A DNA stretch of 49,662 nucleotides from Clostridium sp. (GTDB taxonomy: Bacteria; Bacillota; Clostridia; Clostridiales; Clostridiaceae). A program made the position numbers and the translations under genes. Every line of letters starts with the position of its first letter. Position 1 is the first letter of the stretch. Positions 17,174 to 25,828 of the stretch are shown in pieces. The notes beneath the pieces are model-generated. The model ran no database searches. It was not told the DNA's origin and saw nothing but the letters and a program-made list of their open reading frames with translations. The stretch lies in the NCBI RefSeq assembly GCF_026168755.1, contig NZ_JAPFDR010000021.1, forward strand, positions 1 to 49,662. Direction: 5' to 3'.

Positions 17174-17491
17174 AATTTACCACCAACATTTATTATTTAC
17201 ACCATATTATGTAACTTGACTAAGTATACACATACTAAAAACTTTATTCAAAAACTTTAACTATCTTTTTATTAAATTTAACATAAATATTTTAATATAT
17301 ACTTAGTATCTCCAATAAATATTTTTATTTATCTAATAACATGATGTTTACATTTATATATTTACTAATAAATCTTGTTATAAATTATATATATTTCTAT
17401 TTTTTCTTTTTACTTGATATTCACTTAAGTTTTTTATCCTTATAGTCATTTTTATCAACTTATATTTTTTTTAAATTCTAACATACATTTT
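17174..17491. promoter_or_regulatory. 318-bp AT-rich gap with promoter and inverted repeat
   Basis: On the minus strand TTGAAT (17246-17251) and TATACT (17223-17228), 17 bp apart, make a plausible sigma-A promoter for the membrane protein gene. The 10-bp arms ACTAAGTATA (17219-17228) and TATACTTAGT (17298-17307) form an inverted repeat in which one arm covers the -10 and the other lies about 47 bp upstream of the -35. This is a possible operator pair. I see no gene in the remainder and no clear terminator for trmB. Confidence 0.5.
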
Positions 17492-18148
17492 CTATTTATA
17501 TATAGCAATTAAGAATTTAGTTTTTATCCCTTGAGCTGTAAACATTTCTTCATGCTCTGTTGTAACATTTCCTTCAAATCCACTATTATGTAAATCATAA
17601 GTAATATATTTAATTTCTAAGTTGCTTTCTTTAAAATACTCAAGTGACTCTTCAAATAATTCATCATCATCTGTCTTAAACCAAATTTCTGCACCACTCT
17701 TTAAAAACTTCTTATATTTTTCAAGTTGTCTTGTATGAGTTAATCTTCTCTTTTTATGACGCTCTTTTGGCCATGGATTACAGAAATTAATATATATTCT
17801 TTCTATAACATCATTTTCATCTAACATATCATCTATCAATAATATTTCCTGGGACATAAGAGCAACATTGTCTATTTCATGACCAACTTTTTTATATGCT
17901 TCTTCAATATTTCTTTTGGCTAAAACTAAAACTTCATCTTTTATATCTACTGTTATATAATTTATATCTGGATTTTTAGAACCATGTACAGCCATAAATG
18001 TTCCTTTTCCACAACCTAATTCCATATACATTGGTTTATCATTTCCAAAAAACTCTCTCCATCTACCTTTATATTCACTTGGCTTCTGTATAAAAAATTT
18101 ACAACTTTCTAATTCAGGTCTTGCCCAAGGCTTTCTTCTCATTCTCAT
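17492..18148 (-). CDS. trmB: tRNA (guanine-N7-)-methyltransferase
   Basis: TrmB makes m7G46 in the variable loop of tRNA. The 218-residue Rossmann methyltransferase begins [13 protein letters not shown], a typical start. AdoMet motif I is [10 protein letters not shown] (about 43-52), and the family signature [17 protein letters not shown] (about 120) carries the tRNA-contacting residues. The C-terminal [10 protein letters not shown] is also typical. TTGGAG lies 11-12 nt upstream of the ATG. It is oriented with, but separated by about 190 bp from, the nitrite/sulfite reductase gene and is not obviously in an operon. Confidence 0.95.
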   Translation of the reverse strand: MRMRRKPWARPELESCKFFIQKPSEYKGRWREFFGNDKPMYMELGCGKGTFMAVHGSKNPDINYITVDIKDEVLVLAKRNIEEAYKKVGHEIDNVALMSQEILLIDDMLDENDVIERIYINFCNPWPKERHKKRRLTHTRQLEKYKKFLKSGAEIWFKTDDDELFEESLEYFKESNLEIKYITYDLHNSGFEGNVTTEHEEMFTAQGIKTKFLIAIYK

Positions 18149-18263
18149 AACTTTTGTTCACTCCAAATCATTTCTTTAAGTTTATAGATTAATTATACAG
18201 ATTATTTCTTTTATTTCAACTCTATATACATCTTCATAACAACTTTTATTTATATAATAATAA

Positions 18264-18310
18264 ATCCACAATACACAACTTCTTATTTACAAAGATAGTA
18301 TATTGTGGAT
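18264..18310 (-). terminator. Possible terminator after the siroheme reductase gene
   Basis: ATCCACAATA (18264-18273) pairs perfectly with TATTGTGGAT (18301-18310) around a 27-nt loop. The minus-strand run after the stem is T/A mixed rather than pure T, so termination efficiency is uncertain. Confidence 0.45.
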
Positions 18311-18334
18311 AATTTTAATAATTATTTATACTTA

Positions 18335-19885
18335 CTAACAGTTATACTTTTCAACTAAAGTCTTAAATTCACTACCATTACTCTTTATATACTCAATAAA
18401 GCTCTTATTAGCGGAATTTAAATTATTAGCTAATTCACAAATAAACATTGGAATATCTTTTTTTGCAATATCCCCATAGCATTTTCCTAACCTTGCTTCT
18501 CCCTCTACAAAACTTCCATCAACATGAATTTCATATGCTTCTTCTATAACATCATTAATTCTTTTTTTCTTTCCTGTAAATCCTATTTCAGCTATTTCAT
18601 GTACACCACAAGAGTTAGGGCATCCTGAGAAATATAATCTAGGTAATAAATCAATATTAGAAGTATTTTCTTTAACATAATTTAATGTCTCTCTTAAAAC
18701 CCCTTGACTTTCACATATACCTATTTGACATGTTGGAACTCCTATACATGCTACACTATAATCAAATGAAGTTGTTCCTCCCATTGATTTTGTAACTTCT
18801 AATAACTCTTCTGCTTCTTTTCCATTTAAGTTTCTAAAGTATACACCCTCTGTCATTGATAATCTAATTTCAGGATCATCAAATTTTTCTAATGTTGATA
18901 TAATAATTCTTAAATCACTTAGCTTTATTTGACCTCCTATTGGATGTACATAAACACTATATAATCCTGGTTGCTTTTGCGCTACTAATCTTGAATTAGT
19001 TGTATTTGTTTCTATACCAGCTTTAGTATACTTTTTAGCTTCTACTGATAGATTATAACCCTCTTCTTTTTTTACTATTTCAACATACTTTTTATATTCA
19101 TCAATAAAGCCTTCTTCTCCTAATTTATCAACCATATATCTTACACGAGCTTTAGCTTTATTTTCATAATTTCCTTCAGCTTTAAATAATCTAACCATGG
19201 CTTCAACATAATTTAATACTTCACTAGGTTCAATAAGCTCTGGATATATTAATGCAAGCTTAGGGTTTCTTCCTAATCCTCCACCAAGATATACTCTAAA
19301 ATATTCCTTACCATCCTTCTTCACTGCTAAGAAACCTAAATCTTGTATTGTACAATGCGCTGTATCATTTGAACCATTAGAGAAAGATACTTTTAACTTT
19401 CTTGGTAACTTGTAACTAGTTATTCTCTCCATAAAATATTCCCCAGTAGCTACTGCATATGGTGTTGGATCAAATGCTTCTTCTTTATCAACACCTGATA
19501 ATGGTGATAAAGCAACATTTCTTGGAAAGTTTCCACCTGCTCCTCGTGTATATATATCCTTATCTAATGCTTCCTTCATTAAATCACATACTTCATCTAT
19601 TGATAATCCGTGATATTGAATTGCTTGACGAGTAGTAAAATGTAATCCACCTAACTTATACTTTTCTGCCCAATCATATATCATTTTTAATTGTGGCATA
19701 GTTATTATACCTGAAGGCATTCTAAGTCTTAACATAAACTCCTTACCACCACGATGAGCATATGCTCCCATTCCACCTGATGCATGCTTAAAGTCCATAA
19801 CAGACATTTCTCCATTTACGAACTTACGTCCAACTTTTCTAAATTCTTCAATTTCTGGTAAAAGTCTTTCCTTTAATTTTTCCAT
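18335..19885 (-). CDS. Nitrite/sulfite reductase (siroheme and 4Fe-4S)
   Basis: A 516-residue member of the ferredoxin-dependent nitrite/sulfite reductase family, which carries out six-electron reduction of nitrite to ammonia or sulfite to sulfide. The two half-domains are visible: LHFTTRQAIQYHG and TRGAGGNFPRNV in the first, and the siroheme/4Fe-4S cysteines in CIGVPTCQIGICESQG (about 370-390) and FSGCPNSCG (about 415) in the second. All four cluster cysteines are present. AGGTG lies before the ATG. It stands alone, with no partner subunit and no siroheme synthesis gene in the window, so substrate choice cannot be decided; anaerobic clostridia more often use it for nitrite. A palindromic candidate operator lies 40-54 bp upstream of the start. 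Confidence 0.85.
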   Translation of the reverse strand: MEKLKERLLPEIEEFRKVGRKFVNGEMSVMDFKHASGGMGAYAHRGGKEFMLRLRMPSGIITMPQLKMIYDWAEKYKLGGLHFTTRQAIQYHGLSIDEVCDLMKEALDKDIYTRGAGGNFPRNVALSPLSGVDKEEAFDPTPYAVATGEYFMERITSYKLPRKLKVSFSNGSNDTAHCTIQDLGFLAVKKDGKEYFRVYLGGGLGRNPKLALIYPELIEPSEVLNYVEAMVRLFKAEGNYENKAKARVRYMVDKLGEEGFIDEYKKYVEIVKKEEGYNLSVEAKKYTKAGIETNTTNSRLVAQKQPGLYSVYVHPIGGQIKLSDLRIIISTLEKFDDPEIRLSMTEGVYFRNLNGKEAEELLEVTKSMGGTTSFDYSVACIGVPTCQIGICESQGVLRETLNYVKENTSNIDLLPRLYFSGCPNSCGVHEIAEIGFTGKKKRINDVIEEAYEIHVDGSFVEGEARLGKCYGDIAKKDIPMFICELANNLNSANKSFIEYIKSNGSEFKTLVEKYNC

Positions 19886-19924
19886 ATTATCACCTCATAT
19901 TATTGCTACTCTTTTTAATATTCC

Positions 19925-19939
19925 TTGTTATCATAACAA
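19925..19939. promoter_or_regulatory. 15-bp palindrome upstream of the siroheme reductase gene
   Basis: TTGTTATCATAACAA is a perfect 7-1-7 palindrome. On the minus strand it lies just downstream of a good -10-like TATAAT (at about 19957-19962), whose -35 is poor. That position fits a repressor site. It does not match the Rex box (wrong spacing), GlnR/TnrA or Fur patterns as I know them. Confidence 0.45.
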
Positions 19940-20119
19940 ATATTCACTTCTATATTATACTATAATCCACTTTATTTTCTATTAATTAACTATTTAAATA
20001 TTTAATTATAACCATTAACTTTTTAAATGTTTACCATTTTTTAAAATTTCTATCAATTGATTTTTTGTATTTTTTTCTATAAAATATAAATAATGTACAT
20101 ATTTACAAGGAGTGATTAT

Positions 20120-20797
20120 ATGGTCAAACAAAGAAACAAACCACATTTAGACTCAGAAGTATCTGTTAAAGAAACCTTTAAATCTTTATCTGCTAAAAAG
20201 AAAATTGAATTTATATATGATTATTATAAACTTCCTATAATAGGTACATTACTTGCTATTATAATTATAAGTTATATGACATATTCATTTATCACAAAAC
20301 AAGATATTTATTGTAATATAACATATTATGGTTCTACTATTAATACAGATAATTTCAATAAACTTAAAGATACACTAAATGAAAACATTTTAGGAAATGA
20401 TAAAAAATCTACTATATTTACAGATAGTCTTTTAATTAATGCTAATTCAAACTATGGTGATGATCCAACAACAACGCAAGTCTTTGCTGTTAAATTAGCA
20501 GCTAATGAACTAGATATTCTCTTAATTCAAAAGAATAATTTTGAATTTTTCGCTTCTAACAATATGTTATTAGATTTAAACTCATTAGAAGGATTTGCTT
20601 CATTAAATATACCTGAGGAAGCCTTAGTAACCGCAAAAGATCAATCTGGAAATAGTAATTTATATGGTATTAAAGTGGATAACCTAGATTTATTGAAAGA
20701 TTCTGGTATTGATAATGAAAATACTGTTTTAAGTATAGCTATCAGCTCAAATAGACACGAAGAGATTATTAAAGTATTAAGTGAACTTACTAAGTAA
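20120..20797 (+). CDS. Unknown protein with one N-terminal membrane helix
   Basis: A 225-residue protein I do not recognise. A charged cytoplasmic tail (residues 1-35) contains KKKIEFIYDYYKLPIIGTLL, leading into a membrane helix at about 38-58. The rest is an external domain of mixed composition with no Cys pair, protease or binding motif that I can name. The start is the ATG at 20120, with AAGGAG 7 nt upstream; an in-frame ATG at 20093 precedes that site. It is divergent from the siroheme reductase gene and convergent with dnaJ, sharing a bidirectional terminator with it. Its stop codon lies in the A-run of that terminator. The external part may be a degenerate solute-binding-like fold, but this is only an impression. 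Confidence 0.7.
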   Translation: MVKQRNKPHLDSEVSVKETFKSLSAKKKIEFIYDYYKLPIIGTLLAIIIISYMTYSFITKQDIYCNITYYGSTINTDNFNKLKDTLNENILGNDKKSTIFTDSLLINANSNYGDDPTTTQVFAVKLAANELDILLIQKNNFEFFASNNMLLDLNSLEGFASLNIPEEALVTAKDQSGNSNLYGIKVDNLDLLKDSGIDNENTVLSIAISSNRHEEIIKVLSELTK

Positions 20798-20831
20798 AAA
20801 AAGATGTTGCAACTTTGCAACATCTTTTTTT
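20796..20831. terminator. Bidirectional terminator between the unknown gene and dnaJ
   Basis: A nearly perfect palindrome: AAAAAAAGATGTTGCAA (20796-20812), CT, then its complement (20815-20831). The A-run and T-run on the two sides let it stop both converging transcripts. Confidence 0.92.
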
Positions 20832-21963
20832 ACTTCTTATTAAATAAATCTTTTAAACCCTTTTTATGTGTAACTTCTCCATCAACACTTTCTCCACAGG
20901 CTTCCATAAATGCTTCTAAAGCTTCTTTTTGTTTAGAATTTAAATTCTTAGGGGTATCAACTATTACTTTTACGTATTGATCTCCTCTAGTATTTGAATG
21001 AACCTTAGGTACACCCTTACCTTTTAATCTAAACATTGTTCCTGATTGAGTTCCTGCTGGAATAGTATACTTAACATCTCCATCTACTGTTGGAACTGTT
21101 ATTTCAACACCTAAAGCAGCTTTTCCCATTGATATATGAGTTTCTATATAAATATCATTTCCTCTTCTATCAAATTGTTTAGACTTAGCCACGTTTATTC
21201 TAATATATAAATCTCCTGGAGGTCCATCATTAGAACCATGTTCACCTTGACCTCTAAGTGGCATTACATTACCTGTATCAACACCAGCTGGTACATTTAT
21301 TTTAATTGATCTAGTCTTTCTTACTTTTCCTCTACCACTACAACTTGAACATGGAGTTTCAACTATAGTTCCTTTTCCTCCACATCTATCACAAGCTGAA
21401 GTACTTACAAAGCTTCCAAGGGGAGTTTGTCTTTGAACTCTAACTTGCCCACTTCCATTACATGTTGGACAAGTCTTTGGTGATGTTCCTGGTTCTGCAC
21501 CAGTACCTCTGCAAGATTCACAATTTTCATTTCTATTTATTGTGATTTCTTTTTCTACTCCAAATACAGCTTCTTCAAAAGTTAAATTTAAATTGTATTC
21601 TATGTCAGAACCTTTTACTGGTCCGTTTCTTCTTCTTGAAGAACCACCACCTCCAAAAAAGCTTTCAAATATATCACCAAAACCTCCCATATCTGAGAAG
21701 TCAAAGCCACCAAATCCACCTGCTCCAAATCCACTTCCATCAAAGTCAGCAGTACCAAATTGATCATATCTAGCCTTCTTTTCTGGGTCAGAAAGTACTT
21801 GATATGCCTCATTTATATCTTTAAATTTTTCTTCTGCTTCCTTATTACCTTGATTTTTATCAGGATGGTATTTAATAGCTAGCTTTCTAAAGGCTCTTTT
21901 TATTTCATCATCACTCGCACCTTTTTCAAGGCCAAGAACAGCATAATAGTCTTTATTTGCCAT
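20830..21963 (-). CDS. dnaJ: Chaperone protein DnaJ
   Basis: DnaJ is the J-domain co-chaperone that delivers unfolded clients to DnaK and stimulates its ATPase. The 377-residue type I protein has the J domain ([10 protein letters not shown] with HPD near residue 32-36) and a Gly/Phe-rich linker (about 75-115). Four zinc repeats follow: [24 protein letters not shown] and CSSCSGRG (about 145-215). Two client-binding barrels complete it. All eight zinc Cys are present. GGTGGTG lies upstream of the ATG. It ends the hrcA-grpE-dnaK-dnaJ operon and is separated from dnaK by 126 bp containing a terminator-like hairpin, so its level may be set lower than that of DnaK. Confidence 0.98.
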   Translation of the reverse strand: MANKDYYAVLGLEKGASDDEIKRAFRKLAIKYHPDKNQGNKEAEEKFKDINEAYQVLSDPEKKARYDQFGTADFDGSGFGAGGFGGFDFSDMGGFGDIFESFFGGGGSSRRRNGPVKGSDIEYNLNLTFEEAVFGVEKEITINRNENCESCRGTGAEPGTSPKTCPTCNGSGQVRVQRQTPLGSFVSTSACDRCGGKGTIVETPCSSCSGRGKVRKTRSIKINVPAGVDTGNVMPLRGQGEHGSNDGPPGDLYIRINVAKSKQFDRRGNDIYIETHISMGKAALGVEITVPTVDGDVKYTIPAGTQSGTMFRLKGKGVPKVHSNTRGDQYVKVIVDTPKNLNSKQKEALEAFMEACGESVDGEVTHKKGLKDLFNKK

Positions 21964-22042
21964 CTATATACTCACCACCTATTTATATCTAACTTAATCT
22001 ATATTAACATTTATAAAAATATTCGTAAATACCTAAACTTTT

Positions 22043-22071
22043 AAAAAGGGAAGACGACTTTTGTCTTCCCT
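22043..22071 (-). terminator. Hairpin between dnaK and dnaJ, likely partial terminator
   Basis: AGGGAAGAC (22047-22055) pairs perfectly with GTCTTCCCT (22063-22071), and on the minus strand it is followed by TTTTT. It can end or attenuate the hrcA-grpE-dnaK transcript before dnaJ. Confidence 0.8.
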
Positions 22072-22089
22072 ATATTTATATTACTTATA

Positions 22090-23949
22090 TTATTTATCTT
22101 CTTTTACTTCAAAGTCAGCATCTACTACATTATCATCATGAGCTGGTCCTTGATTAGCATTTCCACCCATGTTGTTTGGATCGAACCCTGCACCTTGAGC
22201 TCCTGCTGCACCTTGAGCATCAGCATACATCTTTGAAGATATAGCATAGAATTCTTGAGTTAATTCTTCTGTAGCTTTCTTAATAGCTTCTAAATCCTCT
22301 CCATCTTTAACAGCTTTTAATGCATCTAATTTAGAAGTTATTTTTGCTTTATCATCAGCAGAAATCTTATCACCAAGTTCTTCTAATTGTTTTTCAGTTT
22401 GGTAAGTTAATTGATCTGCATTGTTCTTAGTTTCTATTGATTCTTTTCTCTTCTTATCTTCTTCAGCAAATCTTTCAGCTTCTTTTACAGCTCTATCTAC
22501 TTCTTCATCACTTAAGTTAGTTGAAGCAGTAATTGTGATATTTGCTTCTTTACCAGTTCCTTTATCCATAGCAGATACTTTAACAATACCATTAGCATCT
22601 ATATCAAAAGTAACTTCGATTTGTGGAATTCCTCTTGGAGCTGGAGCAATACCTGATAGAGTAAATCTACCTAAAGTCTTGTTATCAGCAGCCATTTGTC
22701 TTTCACCTTGTACTACGTGAATTTCAACTGATGTTTGACCATCCGCTGCAGTTGAGAATACTTGACTCTTCTTAGCTGGTATAGTTGTATTTCTTTCGAT
22801 TAATGGAGTAGCAACTCCTCCTAAAGTTTCAATACCTAATGTTAATGGTGTAACATCTAGTAATAATACATCTTTAACTTCTCCAGTTAAAACACCTGCT
22901 TGAATTGCAGCACCCATAGCTACGCATTCATCTGGGTTAACTCCCTTTGAAGGTTCTTTTCCAGTAAAGTTCTTAACAGCTTCTTGAACTGCTGGAATTC
23001 TTGTTGAACCACCAACTAATATAACTTTATCTATTTGACTAATTGAAAGTCCTGCATCAGATAATGCTTTCTTCATTGGTTCAATTGATCTTTGAACTAA
23101 ATCATGAGTTAATTCATTGAATTTTGCTCTAGTTAAGTTCATATCAATATGTTTTGGACCTGTTGCATCAGCAGTGATAAATGGTAAGTTAATGTTTGTT
23201 TGCATTGATGAAGATAATTCTATCTTAGCTTTTTCAGCAGCTTCTTTTAATCTTTGAACTGAGCTCTTATCGTTTCTTAAGTCAATTCCATATTCAGCTT
23301 TAAATGTATCTGCTATATAATCTATAATTTTTTGGTCGAAGTCATCTCCACCTAAATGAGTATCTCCGTTAGTTGATAATACTTCGAATACTCCATCACC
23401 TAATTCAAGGATAGATACGTCGAATGTACCTCCACCTAAGTCATAAACGAATATTTTTTCGCTGTGATCAGTCTTATCTAATCCATAAGCTAATGAAGCA
23501 GCTGTTGGTTCGTTTATTATTCTTAATACTTCTAATCCTGCTATTCTACCAGCATCCTTAGTTGCTTGTCTTTCAGCATCATTGAAGTAAGCTGGAACTG
23601 TAATAACAGCTTGAGTTACAGTTTCACCTAAGTAAGCTTCTGCATCAGCTTTAATCTTTTGAAGTATCATTGCTGATATTTCTTGTGGTGAATAAGTTTT
23701 ATCGTCAATTTTTGTTTTATGATCTGTTCCCATTTCTCTCTTAATTGAGATTATAGTGTGTTCTGGATTTGTAATTGCTTGTCTTTTAGCTATTTGTCCT
23801 ACTAATCTTTCACCGTTAGCTTGGAATGAAACTACTGATGGAGTAGTTCTAGCACCTTCTGAGTTAGTGATAACTACTGGTTCTCCACCTTCCATAACAG
23901 CTACACATGAATTTGTTGTACCTAAATCAATACCTATAATTTTTGCCAT
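22090..23949 (-). CDS. dnaK: Chaperone protein DnaK (Hsp70)
   Basis: DnaK is the ATP-dependent Hsp70 chaperone. The 619-residue protein has the ATPase domain with [19 protein letters not shown] (residues 4-22), [32 protein letters not shown] and [10 protein letters not shown]. The hydrophobic linker [16 protein letters not shown] leads to the substrate-binding domain and lid, and the C-terminal tail is acidic ([10 protein letters not shown]). Gram-positive length is normal. GAGGAGG lies upstream of the ATG. It follows grpE by 49 bp and is controlled through the CIRCE/HrcA site upstream of hrcA. Confidence 0.99.
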   Translation of the reverse strand: MAKIIGIDLGTTNSCVAVMEGGEPVVITNSEGARTTPSVVSFQANGERLVGQIAKRQAITNPEHTIISIKREMGTDHKTKIDDKTYSPQEISAMILQKIKADAEAYLGETVTQAVITVPAYFNDAERQATKDAGRIAGLEVLRIINEPTAASLAYGLDKTDHSEKIFVYDLGGGTFDVSILELGDGVFEVLSTNGDTHLGGDDFDQKIIDYIADTFKAEYGIDLRNDKSSVQRLKEAAEKAKIELSSSMQTNINLPFITADATGPKHIDMNLTRAKFNELTHDLVQRSIEPMKKALSDAGLSISQIDKVILVGGSTRIPAVQEAVKNFTGKEPSKGVNPDECVAMGAAIQAGVLTGEVKDVLLLDVTPLTLGIETLGGVATPLIERNTTIPAKKSQVFSTAADGQTSVEIHVVQGERQMAADNKTLGRFTLSGIAPAPRGIPQIEVTFDIDANGIVKVSAMDKGTGKEANITITASTNLSDEEVDRAVKEAERFAEEDKKRKESIETKNNADQLTYQTEKQLEELGDKISADDKAKITSKLDALKAVKDGEDLEAIKKATEELTQEFYAISSKMYADAQGAAGAQGAGFDPNNMGGNANQGPAHDDNVVDADFEVKEDK

Positions 23950-23998
23950 AATTTTTTCCTCCTCTAATCATTATCTATTTAAAAATTTTCCTTACTTA

Positions 23999-24586
23999 CT
24001 ATTTTGCTACTGTAACCATTGAATATCTGATTACTTTTTCTCCTTTTTTATATCCCTTTTGATATACTTGAGCAACATCATTAGTATTTAAATTTGCATC
24101 TTCAACTACTGAAATTGCTTGATGTAAATTAGGATCAAAACCATTAGTTGTATCTATTTCTTCAACCCCTAATTTTTCTAAAGAGTTTAAGAATCCTTTT
24201 ATTGTCATCTCAACACCTTTTTTAATATCTTCTACATTACCTTCTACAGCTAAAGCTCTTTCTAAATTATCTGCCACAGGTAATAACTCTTTTAATACAT
24301 CTGTGCAGGCATCTGTATAAATACCTTCTTTTTCTTTTGCTGTTCTTTTTCTATAGTTATCATACTCAGCAGTTAATCTAAGTAATCTATCCTTTAATGC
24401 ATCTAATTCATTAGAAAGTTTTTTATTTTCATCTTTTAACTTTCTTATCATTGATAAATCATCAATTTCAGAATACTCTTCTATTACTTCTTCTACTTCT
24501 TCATTTTCTGTAGCTTCTGTATTCTCTTCTACTGAACTGTTTTCTTCTACTATTTCATCATCTCTTAAATCTTTGTTTTCTTCCAT
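23999..24586 (-). CDS. grpE: Nucleotide exchange factor GrpE
   Basis: GrpE releases ADP from DnaK. The 195-residue protein has an acidic, Glu-rich unstructured start (residues 1-45) and a long coiled coil (about 48-95, KLKDENKKLSNELDALKDRL). The conserved AEYDNYRKRTAKEKE and LLPVADNLERAL follow, and the C-terminal beta domain includes FDPNLHQAISVVED and GYKKGEKVIRYSMVTVAK. GAGGTG lies upstream of the ATG. It sits between hrcA (23 bp) and dnaK (49 bp). Confidence 0.97.
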   Translation of the reverse strand: MEENKDLRDDEIVEENSSVEENTEATENEEVEEVIEEYSEIDDLSMIRKLKDENKKLSNELDALKDRLLRLTAEYDNYRKRTAKEKEGIYTDACTDVLKELLPVADNLERALAVEGNVEDIKKGVEMTIKGFLNSLEKLGVEEIDTTNGFDPNLHQAISVVEDANLNTNDVAQVYQKGYKKGEKVIRYSMVTVAK

Positions 24587-24609
24587 CTTTACACCTCATC
24601 TCTCTTTAT

Positions 24610-25638
24610 TCAATACTCTTGGTCCTTAAGACTTTTATTTAACTCTTTCATTACTTGTGCCATTATAGAAATAACCTTCGAGTAATTAATTCGCTGTGGA
24701 CCAATAAGTCCAACACTTCCAATCGGCCTTCCTCCTAAGGAATACTCTGCTGTTATTATTGAACAATCCTTAGCTTCTGGAATATAATTTTCATCACCAA
24801 TTTTAATTGAAATATCACCACTACTCTCTAGTAGCTCTATTACACAATCTTTATTACTTATTAATTGAAGTACTTCCTTAGCCTTTTCAATATCGTTATA
24901 TTCAGGATAATTGAAAAGATTAGTAGTTCCCTCAACAACTAACTCTGATTTTGAACTATTATTTAAACTTTCATATAAAGCTGGAAGCATTGCATTAAAT
25001 AAATCATCAAACCCTACTAAGTCATTTTTAAGCTCATTAATAACTTCTAAATTAATAGCTTCAATTGTTAAATTTTTAAGTTTAGAATTTAATACCTCGT
25101 TAATTCTAATAAGTTCTTCATTACTTGGTACAGCATTAACTTTAATTCTATGATTTTTTATAACTCCACTATCTGTAACTATTACAACAATTAAATTCAA
25201 TTCATCTATCTTTATTAATTGCAATGATCTTATATAGCTTCTTTTCATAGAAGGAGTTCTAACTATACAAGTTAGATTTGTTAATTCAGATAATAAAACA
25301 CAAGCTTCCTTCAAGATAGTATCAACTTCATGCATAGCTGAATTAATTAAATATTCCTTAATTCTTAGCTCTTCATCTTTACTTAGCTTTGGTGTTTCCA
25401 TTAATTTATCAACATATAATCTATATCCCTTACTAGAGGGTATTCTACCTGCTGACGTGTGAGGCTGTTCTAAATATCCCATCTCCTCTAAATCTGCCAT
25501 TTCATTTCTTATGGTTGCAGATCCTACACCTAAATCATACTTCTTAGCTATTGTTCTTGAACCAACAGGTTCTCCTGTTACTATATAGTCATTAATAATG
25601 GCTTGAAGTATTTTTATTTTTCTTTCATCAATAGCCAT
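24610..25638 (-). CDS. hrcA: Heat-inducible transcription repressor HrcA
   Basis: HrcA represses class I heat-shock genes by binding CIRCE and is kept active by GroEL. The 342-residue protein has a winged-helix N-terminus with [31 protein letters not shown] (in part, residues 20-50), then [19 protein letters not shown], then the dimer/GAF-like domains ending in [17 protein letters not shown]. The ATG at 25638 (MAIDERK) has GGGGTG 5-6 nt upstream; an ATG ten codons earlier lies between CIRCE and this site and is unlikely. It is the first gene of the operon, placed directly downstream of its own operator. Confidence 0.97.
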   Translation of the reverse strand: MAIDERKIKILQAIINDYIVTGEPVGSRTIAKKYDLGVGSATIRNEMADLEEMGYLEQPHTSAGRIPSSKGYRLYVDKLMETPKLSKDEELRIKEYLINSAMHEVDTILKEACVLLSELTNLTCIVRTPSMKRSYIRSLQLIKIDELNLIVVIVTDSGVIKNHRIKVNAVPSNEELIRINEVLNSKLKNLTIEAINLEVINELKNDLVGFDDLFNAMLPALYESLNNSSKSELVVEGTTNLFNYPEYNDIEKAKEVLQLISNKDCVIELLESSGDISIKIGDENYIPEAKDCSIITAEYSLGGRPIGSVGLIGPQRINYSKVISIMAQVMKELNKSLKDQEY

Positions 25639-25654
25639 TTCATCACCCCTATTG

Positions 25655-25681
25655 TTAGCACTCATCAATGTCGAGTGCTAA
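25655..25681. promoter_or_regulatory. CIRCE operator
   Basis: TTAGCACTC (25655-25663), a 9-bp spacer, then GAGTGCTAA (25673-25681): a perfect CIRCE element, the binding site of HrcA. It lies about 14 bp downstream of the -10 of the hrcA promoter, over the transcription start region. Confidence 0.98.
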
Positions 25682-25694
25682 TGACTACAATATC

Positions 25695-25723
25695 AATATA
25701 TTCTTATTTGTTTTTTTTGTCAA
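25695..25723 (-). promoter_or_regulatory. Sigma-A promoter of the hrcA operon
   Basis: On the minus strand a perfect TTGACA (25718-25723) lies 17 bp from TATATT (25695-25700), immediately followed by CIRCE. This is the standard HrcA-repressed heat-shock promoter. Confidence 0.9.
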
Positions 25724-25793
25724 TTTCGTATTTCTTTAAATTTTCAACTATTTTTTTATATAATTTAACTTTCTCACTATTATCTCTTTCCAT
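25704..25793 (-). CDS. Possible 29-residue charged peptide between hemW and hrcA
   Basis: An ATG at 25793 with AAGGAG 10 nt upstream opens 29 codons (MERDNSEKVKLYKKIVENLK and nine more) rich in Lys and Glu, likely one amphipathic helix. It ends inside the hrcA promoter. The ribosome binding site is good and it follows hemW by 35 bp in the same direction, but the length is close to what chance gives. I recognise no family. Confidence 0.3.
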   Translation of the reverse strand: MERDNSEKVKLYKKIVENLKKYEIDKKNK

Positions 25794-25828
25794 CTCTAAA
25801 TTTCTCCTTATTACTCTACTTTTCATTT

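Noticed and set aside
19925..19939. Rex or Fur/PerR site
   Set aside because: Half-sites resemble Rex, but the spacing is 3 bp instead of 6, and the arms differ from the TGATAAT of Fur and TTATAAT of PerR.
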